In this document: positions 32,201 to 43,840 of the stretch, piece after piece
Layout: every line of letters begins with the position of its first letter
Numbering within the stretch: the stretch's first letter is position 1
Assembly (NCBI GenBank): GCA_003255025.1
Contig: QANY01005488.1
Span: 806,001-870,000, forward strand
Direction of reading: 5' to 3'
DNA length: 64,000 bases
DNA from: Datisca glomerata
Lineage: Eukaryota; Streptophyta; Magnoliopsida; Cucurbitales; Datiscaceae
Notes under the pieces: model-generated
Seen by the model: only the letters and a program-made list of their open reading frames with translations
The model's database searches: none
Told to the model about the DNA's origin: nothing
Made by a program: the position numbers and the translations under genes

Positions 32201-32639
32201 ATATTGGAAGTGGTTTCCAGCTTGATGATGCTATACTTGTCATGTATGTGTGTGCTTGTGCTATGTGGAAGTTTTCTTGAAAATAATGTTCTTGCATACT
32301 TTTATGGGCTTTGTTTATAACCGATCCATGCTTATAATCTATTTCATTTTGGTATTTGTACGATATATCTTCATTATTGGTGAGTTGAGTTTTTGTTTTG
32401 CTTTTCTTTTTTGATGTTTCATTTCATGCTGCTTCTTTTTCTATACACTTTTTCATGTAAATGATTTGGCATTAATGGATAGTAATTTTTTATGAGACAA
32501 AGTTTCAGTTAACATCTTGATTAATGTTATAATATTTGATTAAAATCAGTCGAAGCACTGATGTTGATGTCTCGTATTTAGATACCTTTTATAAGATATT
32601 AGTGTTCTAGGTCTCATAATTTTTTGATCAATGTTATAA

Positions 32640-32890
32640 GTGCTACAAGTGCCACTTACTTTAACAATACCACAACGTCTCCATTGCCATATGCTAACTC
32701 GCCGAGGTCTAGTACAAATCTGATGAATACACCTTCTCCCCAGAAACAAACACAACAATAGCATCAGCAGCAACAACATCAACAATAACAACTAATACAG
32801 CAAAGGCAAAAATTGATGCAATTACCTCACCAACAACAACTCTTTTCTCAGCAACCCTTCAGGAAATATGCTATGCAAGGACTAGGACAG
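32640..32890 (+). pseudogene. Captured glutamine-rich coding fragment (host gene unknown)
   Basis: The plus strand reads 'SATSATYFNNTTTSPLPYAN' and 'SPRSSTNLMNTPSPQKQTQQ', then CAG/CAA-rich sequence with stops ('HQQQQHQQ', 'LMQLPHQQQLFSQQPFRKYA'), ending 'MQGLGQ' at a donor-like CAG|GTGCTATG. The style (Ser/Pro/Asn then poly-Q) is that of a plant transcription co-regulator, but I cannot name the gene. Two in-frame TAG/TAA (from CAG/CAA) show decay. Confidence 0.5.
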
Positions 32891-34582
32891 GTGCTATGCT
32901 CACACTCCCTTTTCTTTTGATAGTTTATTGGCACTCCAGTTTATTAGTAATTGAAAGCGATTGAATGTTTCACAATTAACACGATTGACGTTATCTTTTG
33001 AATGTTTACTGATTTTTTGTTGCCATTTTTGTTTGTTTTTTACCATAAGAAAGAAAAGAATATATTAATGATAAATATTTTGTACAAGAGGATGCATTTT
33101 TGTATAGAACATTTGATTTTGATATATACAGTGGTTCTACACAAAGTGAAAGTACTGAAAAGTCGATGATTGTCTTTCAGAGATCGAAATCCATGTATCA
33201 TAAATGACTTATTGAGAGCAATCAAAACAACTCTTAAGACGTAACTTCTATAGCAGTTTCTACTCCCTCCCTCTCCCTCTCTACTCCTGAGCGCCAATTT
33301 GCTGCATTTCTTTTATATATGATTAACTAATCATCATATTGGTAGTTCTTTCATTTTTAAGATATAAATTAAGAGAAGTTTAATTTGAAGTTTCTTCTTA
33401 GGATGGTAGTTCTTAAGTAGAAATATGTATACCTCCATGGTTATGCTAGTGCTTCAATGTATAATAGGTTGTGGATTTATGGTCATTAACTATTATGTAA
33501 TTACTTGTGGTTGATATTTTGTTTACCCAGAATTGTCTTCAACAGTGTCTAATATTTCAAATGGTTACAAAATTCTTGGAGAATATGCCATATGTTGAAT
33601 TATATCCCACATAGTAAATTCCCTTGAAGTTGGAGATGTTTGACTAATGTAATATTGTCACATTTGGGATGCCATAATCTACTCTCTTTCTTAGAGAGTT
33701 GTTAATATTACCGTGAACGTGCTGCAGGATAAATCATTGTAGTGAGCCTATGAAGTGAGAAACCTGTTAGTTGTCTGCACTGATGTCAATATAATTTTCA
33801 ATTCTCCTCAAACTGCTACTTTTGCAAGAAAGACATTGTTCATAAAGAAGCAAGCTGATCAGTTTTTCCACCTAATTTTGTTGACGATTTCCCTATTGTG
33901 ATGCAGGTAGAGAGTTTCTTAAGCAACACATATAATATTTTAGCTCTTATATCTATGGTGATAAATGAATATTAGTATAATATAATCTAAAACTTTGTGT
34001 TTATAGATATCAAATTCAAAACCAGAAACAAATATGTTGTTTCATTAAGTTTCTTTTTGTTTCTGATTTTTTGTATAAATTTATATTAGAAACGCAGTGA
34101 ATATTTTGTTTGGAATCTATTATAGTGTAATTATGGTTTGTTTTCTTTACAAATCACTACCCTCACTTAGGTCTCAACACTGCCCTCACTTCAAAACATC
34201 ATCTATAACTACTTTCTAATGTTTTTCGTACATAGGTTCACTCCAATATTTCCTTTATATTTAATTAGTTTTTTGTTCGGTTAAATATATACTATATATA
34301 TGGATTGTTTTGAATGTAAATTCAATCTTTTCAGCAAAGAAGATGCTAAGAAAGCCATGTAATATAGCTACAACCATAGATTTAAGGGTTTTTAGCAAGA
34401 ATTAATGCAACTTAGGCAAAAACCTTGGCCAATAATATAACTAAGCTAAGCTAATTATAAGTTAACGTCCTTAATTTCTTCTTTTTTAATTATTCTTGTA
34501 TTACCAATGAAATATATTAGTTTTATAAGAATGAATAAAGAAAATAAACTGTATACGGAGAATGATGGTCATAATCCTTCTT

Positions 34583-34741
34583 ATGGATCAACTACTCAAA
34601 TTGGTTCATTTCATGCAATGCAACTTGGAGTTACTATTGTTTTTCAGCTGGTAATGATGGTCCTAATCCTTCTTCGGTACAAAATGTTGGACCTTGGAGT
34701 ATTTGTGTTGTGGCTTCTTCTACAGCAAACGACACTAGTTT
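34583..34741 (+). pseudogene. Captured subtilisin-like protease (SBT) fragment
   Basis: Reads 'YGSTTQIGSFHAMQLGVTIV' then, after a one-base shift at TTTTTCAGC, 'SAGNDGPNPSSVQNVGPWSI' and 'ASSTANDTSF'. This is the plant subtilase region carrying the catalytic-domain motif AGNDGP with PW-x-VAAST. The neighbouring STANDT tail is also present, degenerate, in the other CACTA at about 27880, so the capture predates the split of the two elements. Confidence 0.85.
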
Positions 34742-35112
34742 TTGAAGCTTCATAACTAGATTTGTAGTCTTACTAGATTTTAATCTTTCTCTTTAGGATA
34801 TATTACTTTTGCTTGTTCTATATAAAAATTTAAAATGTATTTGTCATTTGGAACTATGATTTCTAGCGGATAATAGTCTGTAATAATTTTGAGTACTTAA
34901 ATAAAACGTTATGTGATTATATTATTTTGTGATATTTTATCAAAAAGTTATTATGTTTAAGTTTGTACAATTGTAAGAATAAATATGTTCGATGCGTTAG
35001 TTATTCACAACATTTATAGCATGAAAAGAATGCTATCAAAGGTCTTTTACAACTTTGAAAAATGCAATGAAAGATATACCATGGCTTTAAAATGCTTTAA
35101 AAAATTTATCAC

Positions 35113-35335
35113 AGCATTTAAAAATGTTGTAATAGGGTTATCTTAGCACTTAAAAAATGCTATGGTAGGGATACCATATCGTTTAAAAAATGCTATGGTA
35201 GGGATACCATTGCATTTAAATAACGCTATGGTAGGGATACCATAGCATTTAAAAAATGCTATGATAGTGGTTCCACAACGTTTAAAAAATGCTATGGTAG
35301 GGTTACCATAGCGTTTAAAACGCTATGAAAATGCC
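35113..35335. repeat. Subterminal palindromic repeats of the CACTA (33-bp units)
   Basis: About six units of 33 bp based on TTTAAAAAATGCTATGGTAG then GGATACCATAGC. The core GCTATGGTA-gggA-TACCATAGC is an inverted repeat. Homologous to 28190-28420. Confidence 0.85.
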
Positions 35336-37014
35336 ACAATATCATTTTTGGCCATTATCGTAGTGTTTTTGTCTTGTAGTGAATCCAATTGATTATCTTA
35401 TTTTTCGTTCCTCGTACTCGTAGAACTCAAATCAGACTTCACATTAGGATTCAAAAGTTTATCTCAATCAGATGTTGATCAGGAATTGAGTGTGGGCTCT
35501 CAAAACATTTGGAGAAGAAAAATTAAACTTTTTCTTCTCCCTCTTGGTTTTTGGCGGCAACAGTTAGGGAAGGGAGAAAATCTATTTTCTCTTGTCTGTG
35601 TAATCACACACTGTGTTCAGGGTTACAGATGCAACTCTATTGTCATTCCTTATATAATAATTACAGAATTTACACATATACCCTTATATTGTAAATATCT
35701 GAAAATAATCCCCTTTACTTTGCTATTGCCAAAAATTACACATCTCCGTAGAGTGAATACTGTGTCCAAATACATCAATCCTAATTGATAACTTAAATTG
35801 ATCTTTATCAATTAATCAATTAATTTCTTTTATTCACTAATTATCCAATAAATAGAAAATAACTAATTAGTTAATTTGAACATTAATTTTGCTTTTCACT
35901 ACTTTAGTGATGACACCCATCACATATGGGTTCGGGAAGTGTACCTTGTTCCAAAAGGCGTTTTTGATACAACTAATGTTGTTTTTCATTCCTGTCTTTA
36001 TAAGCTACTCTTGAGACCGAATGGACCCACATGAATGAAGCAATAAGATTCAAATACTCGGTGAATTTATCTCCATAAATTCCTGACCTATTTAATTCTA
36101 ACACCATACGACTCCACTATAAGTCTGATGTCAAATCAACTTTCGATTCATGCGCGCTACATTTTCTGTTCGTACAAATAAACTATTTTATTTCACGGTC
36201 CATAGAAAAATTTAGCATATTACCCTGAATATCAGTAACAAGAGCGGGAAATAAAAATACCTTTTATCCCTCTAGTTATTATTTCATTAATTCATTTATT
36301 GACTGTAAATAAGAAAGACATAACAATGAATTGTCTCGAGCAATTCACCATGTCTTATTCAACAATTCATTCCATCGAATATTTGGTCAAGCTAGTTTAT
36401 TCACACACCCATCAATAAACATAAGGTGATATTGTTGCATTTACAATGTAGCTATGAATTTTTATATCTGTGAATCACACAACTCCAACATTGTTGAATC
36501 ACGATCTCAACAGCTGGGGTATTACCCGACAATTCAAACTCACTATTTTGGCATAAAAAAGATCGTAAATAACTAAATCAAGTTTCGTATTCACCTAAAG
36601 ATTAAGGTAATTATAAAAATACTCTTATATGTATAACCATTAGATTTAGAGCTAGATAAACAACTTTGCTTTAAACTAATTGGTTACCAGTTTATTAAAC
36701 ATGTTTCATAACATATCTAGGTCAACTGTTACAGTCTTCACTCCTATGCCCCGAGACCGGCATCATTTGGTTCAACCTAATAGTCATAATCAGACTTGAT
36801 TGTCCAGTTGATCTTAAGATTGTGAATAATGTTCTGATCAATTTCAGAAGAGTTTGTCTGAAAAACCCTATGTCTTTACTTTTCTTCCGTTGATAATAGT
36901 TTGAGTGAATTATAAACACACTTTCGTTAGAGGAAAAATTCATTCATTCATAAAATTCAGTAATACATAAATGTCATATAAATAACTAAATATTCATAAA
37001 TAATTATTACAACA

Positions 37015-37577
37015 GATCTACCCTCTTATTACTTATTGGTTAAGAGTCTACCATGTAGCTGTCAGGCAACACATGTGCCATAAAATCGGCTTCCGTTACA
37101 CTCAATGAAGCGTTACCGTTGATGTGTAACATAATAATTACCTGATCAATCATTATCCTACCCTAAAGACCTTTAGTTTTTCGTTGTTTCATTTTCACAG
37201 AACATTGGAGTGCATGCAACGCATGTTAATATGCATTTCAATTCAATGTTTATGTCAATATAAGTGGTGGCGGATGGATAATGATTAAACCTGTCATGTC
37301 CTTCTGAATTCTGCCTACTCAGTTTCTGTTCAGCTTTGCGGTTCACTTTTCATCACATCTTTTTTCCTTATCACGTCTTCCATTGCATCATGTCTTTTGA
37401 GGTATCTAAGGAGAATTGAGTCTCTATTTCACATCTGTGATCTATTTAAGGCCCTCATTTACATTTTTTCACCTACTCACTTCTCATTGTTACTGTAATT
37501 GTCTTCTCCTTTCGGTATTTTCTACTTTCACCTTCCTCTCTCTAAGTTCGCATTTTATCTTGCCTTTTCATTTTAAA
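37015..37577. other. Second part of the E2 3' LTR and aORF leader
   Basis: 37019-37080 (TTGGTTAAGAGTCTACCATG, AGGCAACACATGTGCC) matches 58703-58762 in E2's 5' LTR. Beyond 37080 the right-hand LTR has no counterpart, so the LTR end cannot be placed. 37440-37577 is pyrimidine-rich and may be the leader of the antisense ORF. Confidence 0.5.
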
Positions 37578-40485
37578 ATGGCTGAGGAAAGAATTTTCTC
37601 TCCTGCAATCACTAGGATTAGAAAAGTACCCAAATTTAGGGAATTTGTCATAGTCTATATGGATGTTTTCCCTAATGATGTCCATTGTTCACTTGGAGAG
37701 AACAGGGCCATGGGACTTCCTTGTAGAGCTCTTGCCCATATAACCTTTCACCCTATGTATATAGCCCTAGATTTTAGGTTCCCTAAGTCTCTTCTTTTAT
37801 GAGAGTTCTTTTCTCATTATGGTCTAGCCTTTCCCAATTCACCCCTAATGCTTACTGGGTTATTCTCTAGAAGCTTCTAGACCTTGAACATGCTATACAA
37901 CTTAGGAATAAGACTGGTCGAACTCTAATTAACTTTTCTAGTTAAATCCTCACCCCTAGAACAGATAAGAGGGGGGCATCATCATGGATCTCCCTAAGGT
38001 AGATAAAGGATGAGAGAGATGTTCTAAACATATTGGGAAACTAGAGAGGTTAAGGCCGCTCATTATTCCCTGTACTTGGGGTGTTTATAGTAAGTCATCC
38101 CAGCCTAAGCTCTGTTTCCCTACTTTACTTTCTTGCTCTTAACTTATTTCTTTTTTACTTTTCCATTTACTATTTGGAATGTTTTGTGCTAATAAAATGG
38201 GCAAACGCGAAACCTTTTCATTTGAAGTTGAATATTGAATCCGTCGCTGCTACTTTCCACTACCAAATCCACGATTGACATACTGTTTTGGACCCAACGA
38301 GGGAAGTCACAGTTGCACTCGTACATGCCGCTAGACAAACTTATGCACTAGACGTCACCATTCCCATTGTAATTCCTATCCCAACTTTCTGTCAAGCTTC
38401 TCCTCCTCAACTTCTTTCTTCAAAGGGTTCTTCTACGATAACGAACTCAAAGGAAGAAGAAGAACATATTTAACCCTTGATCTATCATCAAAGTGATGAT
38501 TAGGGATATTGGCGGATGAAATGTCTGTCCTCGGGCCCATTGAGCTCTACCTTGACCACGGTAATGGACAACGAAGTCGTTACACCACCAACTATCAAAC
38601 CTTCTACTCGGGAGCCTCACATTACTGACCCTTCGTCAGTAAACCATCCTTTGGCCGGTGTCGATGAGGTGGCTCGTCGGAGATAAAGGCAGTTCAACAT
38701 CGATCTGCCATTCCCTTCCACTGTGCGCTTCCTAAATGAGCCTTGAGCGGTTCACAACATTGCTCACGACATTATCTATGACATGGATACAACTTCAACT
38801 CATCTGATGAGCGTTGGGGCTCTATTCTTTATGCTTAGCCATGACTTAATCAGGGTAGACTTTTCTCTTTTCTGGTTTGTATTTCTCCTTCAAGTTCTTT
38901 TCTTGTCGATTCTTCATGTTGGATCATGTTTTAGATTTTGAAGAAAATTAATGAACCATGACTAATTCATGTGCGGAATCAAAAATTTTCATGCAAACGT
39001 TTAATCGAATTAAACATAAAACCAACCGATGAACATGCATATTTGTATAAACGTATTGGGAAGAGATATTAACTACTTATACATTTTCATTTGGCGAGAT
39101 CCAATTTCTATCTCGCATTCCTCGTTCCTGAGATTCACAGAGCTGTAATTTGATCTTTGCACCGAAAACCACTCATAAGAATCAGAAGTATATCTAGGAT
39201 ATCAGCAAAATTTTAGTGTGGGCTCTCAAAATATTGTGAAAGTGACATGATTCCCGAGTTTCTCTCAATGAAGAGAGGACCGCTAGGGCGGCTCTCCCAC
39301 TTAGTTTTTTTGAAAAATTGGATTTTTCTTTATTTTTTCAAAAATATAACTCTTCATAAATTTGAATAGCAAGTTACGAAAATTATAAACTTTTATAAAA
39401 TTTAATTCACAATTTAAAAATTATATTTTTTATAAAATTCACATTGTATTTAAAATAAACCCATTATAAATTTTAACTACAATGATGCATGTACATATTA
39501 CATGACAATTTGATGTTGGCATATCTCTATTCATATATGTCATGTTATATGAGGATGCAAGATTAATAATAAATCATACATTCAAAATTAACTTCTTTAT
39601 GACTCATTTCTAATTACGACTCATAAAAAGAATAATTATTAAATTATAATAATTTAAATGCTAGCCTTCATAGTGTTTATAATTATCTCATTCTCCTTTA
39701 AGAAGTCCTACCTCCTTGTGATCCTTTACCAAGGTCCAGTCCCATTTACAAAATTTAATTTAATTTTAAAATTAATTTTCTGACAAATTTTACTTTGATA
39801 AATAATTACCAAGTAAAGTAATCAACTAATTTATTTTAAAAATAATTTACAAAATAAATACTAATTAATCAATGTTGAAAAATCACCAAATTAAATAAAT
39901 TTAATTTTCAGGATTGGATTGGGCTTGGAATCAAATTCCAAGTCATTTGGGTCAAGCAACTCTTGTAAAGTCCAAAGCCTTAACAGACTTGGTAAGTCCG
40001 CGCCAGCCCAAGGCCCAGCATGGTCTTAAACGCGTTAGGTTTTCCTAAACCAAACCCTAGGGTTTCCTAAACCCTAGTGACGACGCGACAAACAGCGGAT
40101 GGTGGCGAGCGGCAACGGGCAGCGACAAGTGGCGACGCACGACGACGCGAGGCAGCAGACTGTGGTGAGCGACGGTCGGCGTGGGGAACGGCAGTGAACC
40201 TCGAGGTGCGTGTGGCTTTTGATCAGGAAGCCTTCAATAAGGATTTACATGGAATTTAATGATATAATATTTGCAAAATTAAATTACATAAAATCCTATG
40301 CCACAATATCGACGTGCATCAATTCTAAAATAGAAAAATGACACCTAGAGTCAATCGATCGAGTTCCATTCACAAAACACATTCAAACATGTTATGAATC
40401 TACCATACACAAATATATTCCAATATCATCATATTACTCCATTCATACATTTAAATACAAAATATTCATATTCAAAAAAATCGTA

Positions 40486-40499
40486 GACTCTGATACCAA
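40486..40499 (-). other. Primer-binding site of the F2 element
   Basis: Minus strand TTGGTATCAGAGTC beside the LTR end at 40501; matches the initiator-Met tRNA complement except at the last positions. Confidence 0.8.
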
Positions 40500-40500
40500 T

Positions 40501-42343
40501 TGTTGGATCAGGTTTTAGATTTTGAAAAAAATTAATGAACCTTGACTAATTCATGGGCAGAATGTAAAACATTTTCATACAAACATTTAATCGAATTTAA
40601 CACAAAACCAACCAATGATTATGCCGAATTGTATAAACATATCGAGAAGAGATAGAAATTATTTATACATTTTCTCTTAATGGAGAAATTCTTATTTGAC
40701 AGGATCCGATTTCTATCTCGCGTTCCTCGCTCTTGTGATTCATAGAGCTTGTAATTTGATCTTCGCATCGACAACTACTCGTAAGAATCAGAAGTATATC
40801 TTTCAAAAGATATTAGCAGGAATTGAGTGTGGGCTCTCAAAATAACTATGGAAGAGAAAACAAAATTTCCTCTCCCCCTATAGGTTTTCGATGACAACAG
40901 TAAGGAGAGGGAGAGAGAAACTTTTTCTACTCTGATTAATAGACTTAGGTTAGGATAGAGATGCAGCCCTACTGCAATCCCTTACATATTAATTATAGAA
41001 TTTTCCCACATACTGCTATATGTTAAAAATGAAAAATTCCCTCTCCTTTGACCTGCATATGTGATTTTAACGTCTTCCCTAGAGCCAAAATGTCCAAATT
41101 CATCTATCTACACTGATGAATTAAATTGATCCTTTCAATTAATTAATTAATTTCTTTTATTTAAAAATTATTCAATATTTATAAAATAATAAAATAATGA
41201 ATTTGAACATTAATTTTGGTCTTCACTGATATTGTGATGACACCCATCTTATATGGACTCGAGAAGTGTACATGGGTCCAAAACATATTTTTGGTCCAAC
41301 TAACGTTGTTTCTCATTCATGTCTTTATGAGCTACTCCTGAAACTGAATGGACCTACCTGAACAATGCTATAGAATTCAAATACCTCGACTAATTTATCT
41401 TCATAAATTTCTGGCTTATTTAATCTTGACATCGTACGACTCCACTACAAGTCCGATGTCGAATGAACTCTCGATTCATGCGTGCTACATTTTCTATTGG
41501 TGCAAATAAATATTTATATTTCACGGTCCATAGAATATTTAATGATATTACCCTTCTAAATATCAGTAACAAGAGTGAGATGAAAAATTACCATTTTACC
41601 CCTCTAGTTATTATTTTCTTAACTCATTTATAGACTGTGAATAAGAAAGACATAGCTGTGAAGTGTCTCGTACAGTTCACCATCTCTTATTCAATGACTC
41701 ATGTCATCAAGTACCGGACCTGGCTTATTTATTCACATACTCATCAATAAGCATAATGTGATATTGTTATTTTTGCAATCTTGCCACGAACTCTATATCT
41801 GTGAATTACACAACTCCAACATAGTTTAATCACAGTCCCAACACCTGAGGTAGTGTGCGATAATTCGAACTCACTCTTTTGACGAATCAAAGATCGTGAG
41901 TAACTAGGTCAAGTTCCATATTCACCTCATGATTAAGGTAATTATGAAAATACCCTTAAGGTGTAATAATTAGATTTAAAGTTGGTTAAACGGCATTGCT
42001 CTAAACTAGTTGGTTACTGGTCTATTCAACATGTTCAATAACATGTACAGGTCAATAGTTAGAGTATCCACTCTCATGCTCTGAGACCGGCATCCTTTGG
42101 TCTAACCTAACAATCGTAATTAGATTTGATTGCCCAGTCGATCCTAAGACTATGAATAACATTTTGAACTATCTCAGAAGAGTTTATCTGGAAAACCGCT
42201 CGCTCTTTACTCTTCTTACGTTGATAATAGTTCCAGGACTTTAGTAAGTTTGAGGACTTAATTAAAAGACACTTTCATTTATTCATAAAAATCATAATAC
42301 ATAAATGTCAAATAAATAACTGTTTACTCATAAAGTTATCACA
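40501..42343 (-). repeat. Full-length F2 LTR (1.84 kb)
   Basis: TG...CA bounded. Collinear with the solo LTR (29282-29485 plus 35385-37014), for example GGAATTGAGTGTGGGCTCTC, CACATACTG/CACATATACCC and GACTCCACTA(C/T)AAGTC. Its outer end lies next to the aORF exon. Confidence 0.85.
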
Positions 42344-43021
42344 CCCTACTTTGGGAGCATAATTCCAAAACTTCATACTTAACACTTCTCTTGCAGGAGA
42401 TCATTCACCACGACGCGCTTTAGAAGTATCATGGTTTATGCGGTTTGGGAAACGACTGAAAAGTAAGCTAAGGAGATAATTATCCTCAAAGTGGAGAATT
42501 TCAAACTAATCGAGGCTTTGAAAGCAACTGACGTAGCTAAGACTCAGGCGGTTAATGAGAAAGAGATAGAGGTCGAAGCTCAATTGCAAAAGGCCTTTGG
42601 TGAACCTGTGCAAGCCATTTATAGCCTCGAATACTGGGATGGTATTTCTCAGACTCCACCTAGGCGACTCCTTTCTGATGAGCCTCCTACTCATGCTCCT
42701 AGTCCACTTCGTTCTGAGCTTCCACTTGAACCCACTTCTATTGAAACTCCCAACAGTCCAATTATTATCTTTTGAAGTTGATGTAATGATTTCCTTTTTT
42801 TTGTGCCTTTTTTTAGAGAATGTAAGTTTTCCTTGACGGAATGAAATGGTAGTTTTTCCTTTAGGCTTATATGTCTTCACTTCTTTCCCTTGGACTTAGC
42901 ATTTTTCAATCTTTCTCTATCCGCTTTTAGGGTTATTGTCTATTGTAGAGTTTCTTATTGTTTGCCCTTTGGCACCTATAATCTGCTTTTTGGAATTATT
43001 GATCAAGTTTTTATTTTTTTA

Positions 43022-43427
43022 GGATATTCATCCATTTTAGTGGGCTATAGGTTTGCTGTAGAAACGTCACCCACCGTTTCCTTTCAGAGAATGATTTCCT
43101 GTTCTCAAGGATATATAGGTTCATTATAAAACCCTAGCCCCATTTATTCTTTTAGAGAGTAGTTTTTTGTTCTCAAGGACTCATAGGTTCATTGTAGAAT
43201 CGTGACCCCAAATATTTTCCTTTTAGTGAACGGTTTCCCTTATTCAAGGACTTATTGGTTCACTGTACGACTGTGGCCCCATTTTTTCTTTTTAAAGAAT
43301 AATTTCATGTTCTCAAGGACTTATAGGTTCATTGTAGAACTGAGGGCCTATTTTTCCTTTTAGAGAACATTTCTCTGTTCACAAGGACTTATAGGTCCAT
43401 AGTAGAACCGTGGTCATATTTTCGAAG
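43022..43427. repeat. Minisatellite in the E2 3' region (about 69-bp units)
   Basis: Six tandem units of about 65-71 bp with consensus blocks TTCTCAAGGACTTATAGGTT, CATTGTAGAA and TTTCCTTTTAGAGAA. Same position in the element as the E1 minisatellite (between aORF and integrase) but unrelated in sequence and unit length. Confidence 0.85.
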
Positions 43428-43518
43428 TGATTGCTAGTCTTAAAAGTTTGAATAAATAGACAACAATTTTACATGGAAACCCCCTTGATGGAAAAAGAAG
43501 AAACATGGGAAGTAATTT

Positions 43519-43840
43519 TTATTGATAATTCAAATGAAATTTTGTAAATCTTACATAGTGTTTCTGCATGTGGGTGGCATTCCACTGTTTCACCGAGTCT
43601 CTACTTTCTTTCATTGTGAGAAAGTAATATCCGCTGCCACCAATTTTGCTGATTATGTAAGGCCATTCCCTATTGGGTCCCAACTTGCCTTCTCCAGTTT
43701 GAAATAACTTTTTCAATACTAAATCACTGACTTGAAGTTCTCGTTTACTTACTTTCCTCCAAAAGTAAGATTTCTGCTTCTGATTATATAATGAGGCATT
43801 CTGATAAAGACGACTTCTCTTCTTTCTTCTAGAAAGTCCA
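43519..43840 (-). pseudogene. E2 integrase C-terminal end
   Basis: The reverse strand reads 'GKLGPNREWPYIISKIGGSG' and 'YYFLTMKESRDSVKQWNATH', the G-L-P-WEGPY-V----G-G-Y-L---(G)----WN---L--YY end of gypsy integrase. It is cut at GTCCA (43836-43840) by the Athila insertion and continues at 54853. Confidence 0.8.

Larger units (their letters stand above)
29486..35381 (+). mobile_element. CACTA element with captured gene fragments
   Basis: Starts CACTACAAGAATTATG (29486) and ends TTTTTGTCTTGTAGTG (35381), with target duplication AAT (29483-29485, 35382-35384). 5.9 kb. Shares its CT-rich left leader (29640-29940) and right subterminal region (34740-35381) with the CACTA at 23964-28499, so they are one family. 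No transposase ORF seen. The interior holds a glutamine-rich coding fragment and a subtilase fragment. Confidence 0.88.
29282..37014 (-). mobile_element. Solo LTR (family F2), split by a CACTA element
   Basis: Begins TGTTGGATC (29282) and ends TTACAACA (37014), with perfect 5-bp target duplication GATCT at 29277-29281 and 37015-37019. Removing the CACTA leaves 204 + 1630 bp, equal to one LTR of the family whose full copy is 40501-42343 (1843 bp). No internal region or second LTR is present, so this is a solo LTR from LTR-LTR recombination. Minus orientation is inferred from the primer site of its relative at 40486-40499. Confidence 0.85.
38917..42343 (-). mobile_element. Non-coding F2-family LTR element inside the E2 aORF
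   Basis: Two segments starting TGTTGGATC: 38917 (left) and 40501 (right, a full 1843-bp LTR to TTATCACA at 42343). A Met-tRNA-type primer site TTGGTATCAGAGTC (minus, 40486-40499) abuts the right LTR, so the element lies on the minus strand. The left LTR matches the right only for about 325 bp (38917-39240, the U5 side) and differs beyond. The interior (about 40200-40485) is non-coding: a LARD/TRIM-like passenger. CTTCA flanks the left end and recurs at 42371, 27 bp past the expected right end, so the target duplication is unclear. Confidence 0.6.
37578..42775 (+). pseudogene. Antisense ORF (aORF) of E2, interrupted by an LTR element
   Basis: Start 'MAEERIFSPAITRIRKVPKF' (ATG 37579), then 'REFVIVYMDVFPNDVHCSLG' and, past a stop, 'REFFSHYGLAFPNSPLML', the putative gypsy-type transposon domain pattern (PF04195-like). 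It continues through 38288-38473 (Pro/Ser-rich 'TIPIVIPIPTFCQASPPQLL') to about 38850. An intron appears to run from about 38855 to the acceptor TTCTCTTGCAG at 42397; a 3.4-kb LTR element sits inside it. The last exon 42398-42775 is a coiled coil ('NFKLIEALKATDVAKTQAVN') with a Pro-rich end and a proper TGA. Several stops: not functional. Confidence 0.6.

Noticed and set aside
40077..40259. GC-rich Arg/Ala ORF after CCCTAAACCCTAG repeats
   Set aside because: Low-complexity GC island in an LTR. The few CCCTAAA copies near 40050-40075 could look telomeric but are only two or three imperfect units.
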